Source: CAZUXY01 sp964624235
Lineage (GTDB): Bacteria > Spirochaetota > UBA4802 > UBA5368
Assembly: GCA_964624235.1 (NCBI GenBank)
Contig: CAZUXY010000066.1
Span: 1 to 23,536 of the forward strand
DNA: 23,536 bases
Direction: 5' to 3'
The position numbers were made by a program, and so were the translations under genes. A model generated the notes under the pieces. That model was not told the DNA's origin, did no database searches, and worked only from the letters and a program-made list of their open reading frames with translations. Below are positions 1-5,983 of the stretch, one piece after another; position 1 is the stretch's first letter, and each line of letters begins with the position of its first letter.

Positions 1-354
1 CGCACCGTCGACGGGAAAAACGCGCTGTTCAGACTTTCACTGAGGGCGGCCAAACAGATATACGACAGTGTCCCCTTCCGGGGCAGGGTATTGAAGATCG
101 AAGACGACAGGGCGGTTGCGAACCTTGGTACCTTCGACGGACTGAAGCCGGGTGATTACCTGGTGGTCTATCAGGGAGCGGATGCGGGGATCGGCAGCCG
201 CCCGGGCAAAAAGAGAAAGATACTGCTGACGGTTGAAGAAGCGGACACCCTGTTGTGCACGGTAAAGGTCAGGGCCGAGGCCGACCTGCGGTTGCTTGAG
301 ATAAACGATACGGTGTATCCCCAGGAGAAGCGCAGGGCACGCCTCATAAAATAA
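1..354 (+). CDS. C-terminal part of an unknown protein with a FlgT-C-like beta domain (5' end outside window)
   Basis: The frame is open from the first base of the window and stops at a TAA at 352-354, so 117 codons of a longer gene are visible; an internal TTG at 91 is not needed as a start. The visible part reads as a chain of beta strands: a GRVLKIEDDRAVANLG strand, then a GLKPGD turn with LVVYQ, an ILLTVEEAD strand, and a final NDTVYPQ turn. This spacing of 'nucleotide-free' glycine/aspartate turns resembles the C-terminal barrel of FlgT and similar domains found at the end of periplasmic or TPR proteins in spirochaetes. That resemblance is from memory and is not a firm family assignment. 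No catalytic motif is visible. It converges on the lipoprotein gene ending at 397, with no strong terminator in the 42 bp between them. Confidence 0.55.
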   Translation, partial: RTVDGKNALFRLSLRAAKQIYDSVPFRGRVLKIEDDRAVANLGTFDGLKPGDYLVVYQGADAGIGSRPGKKRKILLTVEEADTLLCTVKVRAEADLRLLEINDTVYPQEKRRARLIK

Positions 355-396
355 AAAACTCGGTTTGCGCGACGCCGACCTCCGTAACGCGACACC

Positions 397-909
397 TCAG
401 GGGACCGCTTTGAGCGTGCCCGTTTCCATGACTTCTATGGTCTTGATCACTGAAAAAGGTTCCTCCCTGCCTCCTCCCCTGATCCGTCTGCTTTTAATGA
501 TCAACTGGCGTGTACCCTCGTTGTAAAGCGCGTACACCTCATGGCCCGCGCCGGCAAGGTAAATCACGAAGCCGCTCAGGGCCTCAGCGGGCAGATACCC
601 CTCATCGTTTTTCCCCCGGAAGAATACTCTCGCGACCCTGCCGTAAAAGGTGCCCACCGTGTGGCTCTTAACGTGGTTGCCCGTGATACTGATCGATACC
701 CTGGTGTATATATTATCATCCTTTACCGACTCTTCAAATACCCATCGCACCAGGGAAGGACCCGTATAAGCAGGGGTGCCCGGTCTGTCCGGAGGGGCTA
801 CCGGTTTCAACGGCGATCCGCATTGCAGCAGAAGCAGCCCCGCCAGCAGCAGGTGTGCGGTGATGGGCATGGTTCTTGCGCAGTGTCTGTCTACCGTGTC
901 CATTGTCAC
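397..909 (-). CDS. Putative lipoprotein of unknown function
   Basis: This 170-residue ORF has a basic N-terminus, a hydrophobic stretch (ITAHLLLAGLLLLQ, about residues 16-29) and a cysteine at residue 30 followed by Gly-Ser. That is the shape of a type II signal peptide. The lipobox LLLQ-C has Gln at -1, which breaks the strict Gram-negative consensus, so lipidation is probable but not certain. The rest is a proline-rich linker followed by a mixed alpha/beta domain I do not recognise. I chose the GTG at 909 because a GGGGGAT ribosome-binding site lies about 7 nt upstream; an ATG at 903 is an alternative. It is the last gene of a minus-strand group (TPR protein, acyltransferase remnant, lipoprotein). 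Nothing in the sequence gives a function. Confidence 0.6.
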   Translation of the reverse strand: MTMDTVDRHCARTMPITAHLLLAGLLLLQCGSPLKPVAPPDRPGTPAYTGPSLVRWVFEESVKDDNIYTRVSISITGNHVKSHTVGTFYGRVARVFFRGKNDEGYLPAEALSGFVIYLAGAGHEVYALYNEGTRQLIIKSRRIRGGGREEPFSVIKTIEVMETGTLKAVP

Positions 910-1036
910 AACATATCCCCCGTACAGGTATCCTGTTTATTATTGAACGATGGTGATAAGAGGCATTGTAGTATCTTTGAACTGACCGTACAAGCCGGTT
1001 TTTTGTATCATTCAGGCGTATGGTCCGGGGATGCCG

Positions 1037-1391
1037 CTACCGGCCTGCGGGTGAGATGTGCCGGGTTTTCATCCCGAACAGCGGCCGGACCGTGTTGAAG
1101 CGCCTGATATACAGCTCGTACATCAACAGGCAGACGGGCAACGAAAGCAGGTTCACCACCAGGTACACGGCAGTTCCCGCGATACCGGTGTTGATGATGT
1201 AGAAAGCGATGACCACAATCAAGGTCTGATGAAGTATGTACACCGGCAATGCCGCCTGCGGCTCGTATTTCAAAAATTTCCCTCTGCGGTTGAGAAAATA
1301 TATACCGAATCCGGTAAAGAATACCAGCCGGCGTCATGACCGCAAAGATCCTCAGCCGGTCAACGTAATCGATCCGTTGCCTTGCGTTCAC
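1037..1391 (-). pseudogene. Acyltransferase-3 family membrane protein remnant with internal deletion and frameshift
   Basis: A GTG at 1391, overlapping the TPR stop codon as GTGA, opens a frame that begins RQRIDYVDRLRIFAV. This looks like the first transmembrane entry of acyltransferase-3 (OatA-like) proteins. After about 18 residues that frame becomes meaningless. A second frame takes over near 1330 and reads FTGFGIYFLNRRGKFLKYEPQAAL and then LPVYILHQT, two transmembrane segments and the ending YIRRFNTVRPLFGMK. That is the family's typical C-terminal end. Full-length members have about 350-390 residues, so nearly all of the middle (including the catalytic His-Asp region of the first third) is gone. 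I infer that the gene was co-transcribed and translationally coupled with the TPR gene before it decayed. Boundaries are those of the recognisable remnants; the stop is at 1037-1039. Confidence 0.65.
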
Positions 1392-2305
1392 TCATCTTTC
1401 GCCTGGTTCTGGATTTCCACCGCCTTTTCGATTTCACCCCTGTGACGGTATACATCCGAAAGCAGAAAACGGGCGTCACTGTCCGCGGGGTCCAGGGCGA
1501 GCGCTTTCTTAAGATTCTTCACCGCCAGGTCGAGATAATACCTGCGCCTTTTGGCCGATACCGGTTCGGTGAAATAAAGGTGCCCGAGGTAGCGGTGGGC
1601 TTTGGCGTTATCGGGCCGCACCTCCTTCAGTTTCTCAAGTACTGTGATAGCTGCGCCTGTTTTTTTCTGTCGCCGGCGGACCTCTACCAGGCGGAAATAC
1701 GCTTCTATGTGGGCGGGATTCTTCACAATGGTTTCGCCGTAAAGCCTGGCGGCTTCGGTGTCGTTGCCCTCGGATTCCACCTTCCGCGCCCTCATGAAAA
1801 GCACGTTTCCTCTCGCTTTCCCGGCCTGGAAGCATGCTTCGAAATGTTTATCAGCACCGGCCCTGTCGCCGGTACGCAGATGATGCCGTACCAGATTGAA
1901 GCGGGCTTTTACGTTGTCCCGGTCGAGTTCCACCGTTCTGGTATAATGGATATAGGCATCTTCATAATAGCCGAAGAATTCGCAGAGTTCGCCGGTAAGA
2001 TTATGAATATCCGGCTGGGTCTCCTTTATTTTGAGCGACATTCGGTAATAATCGAGAGCAATGCGTTTGTTACTCTGTTTGATATGGATGTCCGCGAGCC
2101 TGTTCGCCGCCTCATAGAGTTCCGGATTGAGGTCCAGTGCGCGGACATAGTTTTCCTTCGCGAAAGCATATCGCTCCCCCCCGTACTGCAGCTCGGCTTT
2201 GGTATAATAATAACGCCACCCGTTTTCATCGGCGACGGCGGAAACGACCGAAAACAAAATTATCAAAGCCTGTAAGAAATTTCTTGTTGACTTTTGGGGC
2301 TGCAT
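1388..2305 (-). CDS. Exported tetratricopeptide-repeat (TPR) protein
   Basis: From the ATG at 2305 the protein has 305 residues. It has a signal peptide (basic start, hydrophobic core QALIILFSVVSA, likely cleavage after AVA at residue 25) and then repeated 34-residue TPR units. Typical TPR positions are visible in YYTKAELQYGGERYAFAKENYVRALDLNPELYEAANRLADI-type repeats and in the last one, LKKALALDPADSDARFLLSDVY. About six to seven repeats fill the protein, so it is a protein-protein scaffold in the periplasm or at the membrane; the partner is unknown. The frame stays open upstream to 2407, but that part is the antisense of tRNA-Phe and is not protein. No good ribosome-binding site precedes 2305; a GTG at 2329 is a poorer alternative. 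The gene overlaps the acyltransferase remnant by GTGA. Confidence 0.8.
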   Translation of the reverse strand: MQPQKSTRNFLQALIILFSVVSAVADENGWRYYYTKAELQYGGERYAFAKENYVRALDLNPELYEAANRLADIHIKQSNKRIALDYYRMSLKIKETQPDIHNLTGELCEFFGYYEDAYIHYTRTVELDRDNVKARFNLVRHHLRTGDRAGADKHFEACFQAGKARGNVLFMRARKVESEGNDTEAARLYGETIVKNPAHIEAYFRLVEVRRRQKKTGAAITVLEKLKEVRPDNAKAHRYLGHLYFTEPVSAKRRRYYLDLAVKNLKKALALDPADSDARFLLSDVYRHRGEIEKAVEIQNQAKDE

Positions 2306-2314
2306 TTTTATAAG
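2287..2314 (+). promoter_or_regulatory. Promoter of tRNA-Phe
   Basis: TTGACT (2287-2292), a 16-bp spacer and TATAAG (2309-2314) lie 17 bp upstream of the mature tRNA 5' end. The -10 box and spacer overlap the first codons of the divergent TPR gene (ATG at 2305), so the two genes share this DNA. Confidence 0.6.
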
Positions 2315-2331
2315 GGAATCCTGTTTCACGT

Positions 2332-2404
<73 letters not shown>

Positions 2405-2469
2405 CATTTATTTTTTATTCATCGTGTATATTATCGGAATTTATTCTCCCCCTCATTTCACGGTCCTCT

Positions 2470-2982
2470 TTATTTCTTCACCCGGCATCCTTTCACCTCT
2501 CCGATGTACATGCGGCTGTAATCCTTTTGCGGATACAGGGCATCTATCTCCTTCAGCAGAAATTTTCCTGGATCGACGTCGTGATAATAGATTTTTTCGC
2601 ACTCTATGACCATTCGGGCCTCATTGAAGAAAACGGTACCGTTTTCCGTCGCGACCGGTGTAATACCGGTGTCCCCGGCCTTGTCGGTATCTCTCCCGGA
2701 CCGGGTGCCGCAGTAATTCAACACATCGCGGAACTTCTCTTCGAAAAAACAGAGGGAGAAAAACCGGTTCTTTTCCATGAAACCGAAGGTATGGCGGGAA
2801 GGGCGTATGAAGCAGAAACAGACGTCCCTCCTCCACAGGTGCCCCATCCCTCCCCATGATGCGGTCAGGGTATTGTACGAGGTCAAAGTCCCGGCAGAGA
2901 CCAGCATCCAGTCGGTGCTGATAAGTTTGAATACATTGTCCTTTATTGCTTCAGGCTTGATCGGGGTAAAGGTGTTTCGCAT
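2470..2982 (-). CDS. Flavin reductase-like / flavoredoxin family FMN-binding protein
   Basis: The 170-residue protein fits the flavin reductase-like split-barrel family, which binds FMN and moves electrons from NAD(P)H or ferredoxin to flavin or to partner proteins. The usual order is visible: a short helix-strand start, DWMLVSAG with a following SYNTLTASWGGMG segment that matches the flavin-binding NxxT(A/V)SWG pattern (about residues 24-48), the IRPSRHTFGFMEKN strand (about 59-73) and the FFEEKFRDVLNYCGTRSGRDTDK helix region. The end, DYSRMYIGEVKGC, resembles the ending of this family. The ATG at 2982 has an excellent AAGGAGG site 8 nt upstream. It is transcribed alone, toward tRNA-Phe. The physiological partner cannot be read from the context. 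Confidence 0.85.
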   Translation of the reverse strand: MRNTFTPIKPEAIKDNVFKLISTDWMLVSAGTLTSYNTLTASWGGMGHLWRRDVCFCFIRPSRHTFGFMEKNRFFSLCFFEEKFRDVLNYCGTRSGRDTDKAGDTGITPVATENGTVFFNEARMVIECEKIYYHDVDPGKFLLKEIDALYPQKDYSRMYIGEVKGCRVKK

Positions 2983-3193
2983 GGTCCGTGCCTCCTTCGG
3001 CGGTGAAGTTTCCTTTTATGATGTTAATAGATCGCCGTGTGCGCAAGAGAAAAAGCGGGAATTTTTGCATATCGCGTACCAGATTCCCCGGCCGGACGCA
3101 TGTACCGGTTACTGCACGATAATGGAACTTATCTTGTCGTCGGGATACACGAAGGACAGGGGGGGCTGAACCCGGGGTATGTATTTAAAAAAC

Positions 3194-3221
3194 TTGACAA
3201 TCAGTATCATTTATGGATAGT
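3194..3221 (+). promoter_or_regulatory. Promoter of the trp leader and trpB2
   Basis: TTGACA (3194-3199) with a 16-bp spacer to GATAGT (3216-3221) gives a perfect -35 box and a 4/6 -10 box. Transcription would begin near 3228, leaving about 240 nt of leader RNA before trpB2. The DNA from 2983 to 3193, between this promoter and the divergent flavin-reductase gene, shows no gene I can support. Confidence 0.5.
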
Positions 3222-3270
3222 GTCCTGTCCATACGCAAGACACATTAATTATGGAATGAACCGGAACTTT

Positions 3271-3354
3271 ATGAACTCGATTTATATCAGCTGGGCTTGG
3301 TGGTGGTGCGCTGAAATACAGTGTCCGGGCACCCTGCGTCGTAGCAATCTTTAA
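3271..3354 (+). CDS. trpL: Tryptophan-rich leader peptide (trpL-like)
   Basis: An ATG at 3271 opens a 27-codon ORF ending at TAA 3352-3354. Codons 8-12 (3292-3306) read Trp-Ala-Trp-Trp-Trp, four UGG codons in five. Tryptophan is normally the rarest residue, so this density just upstream of a trp gene is the signature of an attenuation leader peptide, in which a ribosome short of charged tRNA-Trp stalls. The ribosome-binding site is weak (CCGGAA, about 4 nt away). An in-frame ATG at 3256 is possible but worse placed. The Trp codons sit at the left base of a hairpin (3305-3333), and the stop codon lies 29 nt before the terminator stem, so a non-stalled ribosome would cover the region needed for antitermination. 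The peptide itself is expected to have no other job. Confidence 0.75.
   Translation: MNSIYISWAWWWCAEIQCPGTLRRSNL
3305..3334 (+). promoter_or_regulatory. Attenuator anti-antiterminator / antiterminator region
   Basis: GGTGC (3305-3309) can pair with GCACC (3329-3333) around an inner CTG-AAATA-CAG hairpin (the 1:2 stem). The right half of this element can instead pair with the terminator's 5' arm: GTCCG (3323-3327) with CGGAC (3389-3393) and CCC (3332-3334) with GGG (3383-3385). The two folds exclude each other, as do the second fold and the terminator. Pairing was found by hand; no folding energy was calculated. Confidence 0.55.
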
Positions 3355-3380
3355 GGGAATCCAGTAAAACGAAAAAGTAA

Positions 3381-3420
3381 AAGGGCTGCGGACCAAACAA
3401 CAAACCGCAGCCCTTTTTTT
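3381..3420 (+). terminator. Intrinsic terminator in the trpB2 leader (attenuator)
   Basis: The stem GGGCTGCGG (3383-3391) / CCGCAGCCC (3405-3413) is a perfect 9-bp GC-rich pair, extended by A-T pairs, with a 13-nt A-rich loop and a run of seven T (3414-3420). It lies between the promoter and the trpB2 start at 3472, so it would stop transcription before the gene unless an alternative fold forms. This is the expected 3:4 structure of a tryptophan attenuator. Confidence 0.85.
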
Positions 3421-3471
3421 ATGAATGCACTTTTATTACAACACTTTATTTAAAGATCACAGGAGGCTCTT

Positions 3472-4839
3472 ATGCCGAAGGAATCAACGAAAATACTGTT
3501 GCCGGAAAAAGATATGCCCCGGCAGTGGTATAACATACTTCCCGATCTTCCCCGGCCGCTCAACCCGCCCATCAGCCCGGCTACCGGAAAACCGGCCACC
3601 CCGGAAGAACTGAACGCCATTTTCCCCATGGGACTGATCATGCAGGAGGTCAGCACCGAGAGCATGATCGACATTCCCGAGGACATCCTCAATATCTACC
3701 GGCTGTGGCGGCCCTCGCCCCTCTTCCGTGCCCGCAGACTTGAGGAGGAATTGAAAACACCCGCGAAGATCTACTATAAATACGAGGGGGTATCTCCCGC
3801 GGGCAGCCACAAGCTCAACACCGCGGTGGCCCAGGCCTATTACAACAAGAAAGAGGGTATATTGAAACTTTCCACCGAAACCGGTGCGGGACAGTGGGGC
3901 AGCGCCCTGTCCATGGCCTGCAGCTTTTTCGGCATGCAGGTACACGTGTACATGGTAAGGGTAAGTTATGACCAGAAGCCCTACCGTAAATTCATGATGG
4001 AGACCTGGGGCGGTAACGTAACTCCCAGCCCCAGCACGCTTACCAATTCGGGGAAGTCCATACTGGAACAGAACCCCGACAGTCCGGGAAGCCTGGGGAT
4101 CGCCATCAGTGAGGCGGTGGAAGAGGCGGCCATGAACAAGGGCGTTAACTACGCCCTGGGCAGCGTGCTGAACCACGTGTGCCTGCATCAGACCATCGTG
4201 GGGCTGGAGGTGCAGAAGCAGATGGCGCTGGCCGGCGATTATCCCGATATGGTTATCGGCTGCGTCGGCGGGGGGTCCAACTTTGCCGGTATCGCGCTGC
4301 CCTTCGCGCGGGACAAGATCAACGGAAAAAAAGTACGACTGATCGCGGTGGAACCGGCGGCCTGTCCCACCCTGACCAAGGGACGGTTCACCTACGATTA
4401 CGGTGATGTGGCGAAAATGGCGCCCATCGTCGAGATGTACACCCTGGGTCATACCTTTATGCCGCCGTCGATCCATGCCGGCGGGCTGCGCTACCACGGT
4501 ATGTCGCCGCTGATAAGCCTGCTGACGCATGAAGGCGTCATCGAGGCGGTGTCGGTGCATCAAAAGGCCTGCTTCGAGGCGGCGATACAGTTCAGCCGCA
4601 CCGAGGGGATCATCCCGGCTCCGGAATCGTCCCATGCCATCAGGACCGCAATCGACGAGGCACTTAAGGCGAAAGAGGAGGGGAAACAAAAAACCATACT
4701 CTTCAACCTGAGCGGACACGGCCATTTCGACCTCGCTTCGTACGATATGTACATGAACGGCAAGCTGGATGACTACGAGTATCCCAAAGAGCTGATCGAT
4801 AAAGCCCTGAAGGACCTTCCCGAGGTTAAGCTCCCCTAG
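3472..4839 (+). CDS. trpB: Tryptophan synthase beta chain, TrpB2 type
   Basis: The 455-residue protein belongs to the TrpB2 branch of the PLP-dependent fold-II family, which makes L-tryptophan from indole and L-serine in the cytosol. Visible hallmarks are the PLP lysine in GSHKLNTA (Lys114), the catalytic Glu136 in ETGAGQWG, the phosphate-binding GCVGGGSN loop (263-270), HAGGLRYHG (335-343), and the TrpB2-type ending LSGHGHFD (413-420) where TrpB1 has SGRGDKD. The length is normal for TrpB2, which is longer than TrpB1 (about 400) because of an N-terminal extension also seen here. The start is ATG 3472 with AGGAGG about 6 nt upstream. No trpA or other trp gene is adjacent. The leader attenuator upstream implies control by tryptophan and supports a real role in tryptophan supply or indole salvage, rather than serine deamination. 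Confidence 0.95.
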   Translation: MPKESTKILLPEKDMPRQWYNILPDLPRPLNPPISPATGKPATPEELNAIFPMGLIMQEVSTESMIDIPEDILNIYRLWRPSPLFRARRLEEELKTPAKIYYKYEGVSPAGSHKLNTAVAQAYYNKKEGILKLSTETGAGQWGSALSMACSFFGMQVHVYMVRVSYDQKPYRKFMMETWGGNVTPSPSTLTNSGKSILEQNPDSPGSLGIAISEAVEEAAMNKGVNYALGSVLNHVCLHQTIVGLEVQKQMALAGDYPDMVIGCVGGGSNFAGIALPFARDKINGKKVRLIAVEPAACPTLTKGRFTYDYGDVAKMAPIVEMYTLGHTFMPPSIHAGGLRYHGMSPLISLLTHEGVIEAVSVHQKACFEAAIQFSRTEGIIPAPESSHAIRTAIDEALKAKEEGKQKTILFNLSGHGHFDLASYDMYMNGKLDDYEYPKELIDKALKDLPEVKLP

Positions 4840-4954
4840 CGGGACATCGGTTCATCCGGTGCCTGAGGAGTAACTAAAGGGTCAGCATCCACGGGCCGCA
4901 CGAACGCCTGGACGCGGAATATGGCGGATGTCTCGAGATTCGACGATTTTAAAA

Positions 4955-4990
4955 TCCGCATCCCGTGATCCGGGGTTTTTGCGGTCCTTT
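4955..4990 (+). terminator. Probable terminator after trpB2
   Basis: CCGCA (4956-4960) and TGCGG (near 4980-4984) enclose an inner CCCG/CGGG pair, followed by TCCTTTTGTTG. The stem is imperfect and the T run is interrupted, so this is a moderate candidate. Confidence 0.4.
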
Positions 4991-5112
4991 TGTTGTAGCC
5001 GTCTGAGTAAAGTGGATCAGTAAAAGAAGAAATACTGCTTGCAATTATCCCGTTTGTATCCCTTTATCCGGAGCAGTGCATTATTCATTCCGGTTGATTC
5101 AGGAGATACCCA

Positions 5113-5604
5113 ATGGCCCAGTCAACGAAACATGCCTTTCTCATATGCCTGGCCCTCACCATTATCGCCGCGGCCGGGGGTGCGGCCGCCGTGTACTGGA
5201 AGAAACCTCTGGCGGTGATTATCTGCGCCCTGCCCGCGGCGGCCTATGAAGTATACCGCACTGAAGGGCTGATGACCAAGCTGGCCGCTCTGGGGATTTT
5301 CGCCGTTTTCATCGCCGAGATACTGTTCATCGCTTTCGGGTTCAAACTTGATGTGGGGAAGTACATCGCCAGATACATCAGTTTCCTGCCGACGGTGGAC
5401 GCGAAGCTCCTGGGCCCGGTGGTCATCGCGATACTGGCGATCATGCTGGTACGGCGTACCGCGGGTATCTATACCATATGGCTCGCGGTGGTGCTTTTCG
5501 TATCGGCCGCGGCCCTTTTGTACTCGCTCGATCCGGCGCTTTTCAAGAGCATGGTACAACCCGCGGTGAAAGAGGGAATACGACGGGTGCCTCAGCGGAT
5601 ATGA
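5113..5604 (+). CDS. Small integral membrane protein of unknown function
   Basis: The 163-residue protein is mostly hydrophobic. About four to five transmembrane helices can be placed at residues 8-28, 32-46, 57-77, 98-112 and 116-138, with short basic or acidic loops (RTEGLMTK, RRTAG) between them and a basic tail (KEGIRRVPQRI). The ATG at 5113 follows an AGGAGA ribosome-binding site at a good distance. I recognise no family and no catalytic motif, and give no function. It stands alone: a terminator lies directly behind it, and trpB2's probable terminator lies in front. A weak promoter candidate is TTGCAA (5039-5044) with TTTATC (5063-5068). Confidence 0.75.
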   Translation: MAQSTKHAFLICLALTIIAAAGGAAAVYWKKPLAVIICALPAAAYEVYRTEGLMTKLAALGIFAVFIAEILFIAFGFKLDVGKYIARYISFLPTVDAKLLGPVVIAILAIMLVRRTAGIYTIWLAVVLFVSAAALLYSLDPALFKSMVQPAVKEGIRRVPQRI

Positions 5605-5606
5605 TT

Positions 5607-5632
5607 AAAAAGCGGCCTGATGGCCGCTTTTG
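5607..5632 (+). terminator. Intrinsic terminator after the membrane protein gene
   Basis: AGCGGCC (5611-5617), a 4-nt loop TGAT and GGCCGCT (5622-5628) form a perfect 7-bp stem flanked by AAAA and TTTT. It begins 3 nt after the stop codon. Confidence 0.85.
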
Positions 5633-5650
5633 TATTTAGATAAGATATAA

Positions 5651-5761
5651 GGGAACCTCTAATTATCGCATTTTGGTTGTTTTCTCGCGGGCACATACCA
5701 AGGATAAAATTAGAATTTTCAATAGTGGTATTTCGGAAAATTCTGATTTTTAGAGGCGCCC
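5651..5761 (+). repeat. 111-bp MITE-like element with nested inverted repeats
   Basis: The outer ends GGGAACCTCTAA (5651-5662) and TTAGAGGCGCCC (5750-5761) are inverted repeats matching at 10 of 12 positions. Inside, AAAATTAGAATTTTC (5706-5720) and GAAAATTCTGATTTT (5736-5750) match at 14 of 15 positions across a 15-nt loop. No ORF is inside and no clear target-site duplication flanks it. The nested symmetry suggests a small non-autonomous transposable or repetitive element, but only one copy lies in the window. Apart from this element and the promoter/operator at 5886-5928, the 5633-5983 interval shows nothing else I can support. Confidence 0.45.
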
Positions 5762-5885
5762 AGAAACAAATCCAATTCTGCCGGTGATTCCTGTCTGTTT
5801 CATCGTGTTCACATGACCGAACCGCTGGTTTTCCGAATCATTCAACCGCCATCGAAAATTATTTATATTTGAGCGGATTATTTTA

Positions 5886-5914
5886 TTGACATTTATTAAA
5901 TATCATTTTATTTT
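5886..5914 (+). promoter_or_regulatory. Promoter of the atu-like carboxylase operon
   Basis: TTGACA (5886-5891), a 17-bp AT-rich spacer and TATTTT (5909-5914) form a strong sigma70-type promoter. Transcription would start near 5921, about 60 nt before the first gene. Confidence 0.65.
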
Positions 5915-5928
5915 TGAATTAAATTCAA
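5914..5928 (+). promoter_or_regulatory. Palindromic operator at the atu-like promoter
   Basis: TTGAATTAAATTCAA has perfect 7-bp arms around one central base. It begins at the last base of the -10 box and covers the predicted start site, where a bound dimer would block transcription. Size and symmetry suit a TetR-family repressor, and a TetR gene closes this operon (15488-16174). The link between the two is inference. Confidence 0.55.
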
Positions 5929-5983
5929 TATTTAAATTACATTCAAGTCATCTCGCTCATATCGATAATCAGGGTGATATACG

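Noticed and set aside
1382..2275. A 297-codon plus-strand frame opposite the TPR gene
   Set aside because: It is a shadow of a clear signal-peptide and TPR-repeat protein on the other strand.
3037..3270. Upstream part of the open frame that contains the Trp leader peptide
   Set aside because: Residues before 3271 show no domain and precede the promoter at 3194 in large part; only the short leader from 3271 makes sense.
3228..3420. T-box riboswitch for tRNA-Trp before trpB2
   Set aside because: No T-box consensus (AGGGTGGNACCGCG) is present, while a Trp-codon leader ORF and matching hairpins are.
3484..4725. A 413-codon open frame on the minus strand inside trpB2
   Set aside because: It mirrors the codon bias of trpB2, has no domain and no ribosome-binding site, and the plus-strand gene is certain.
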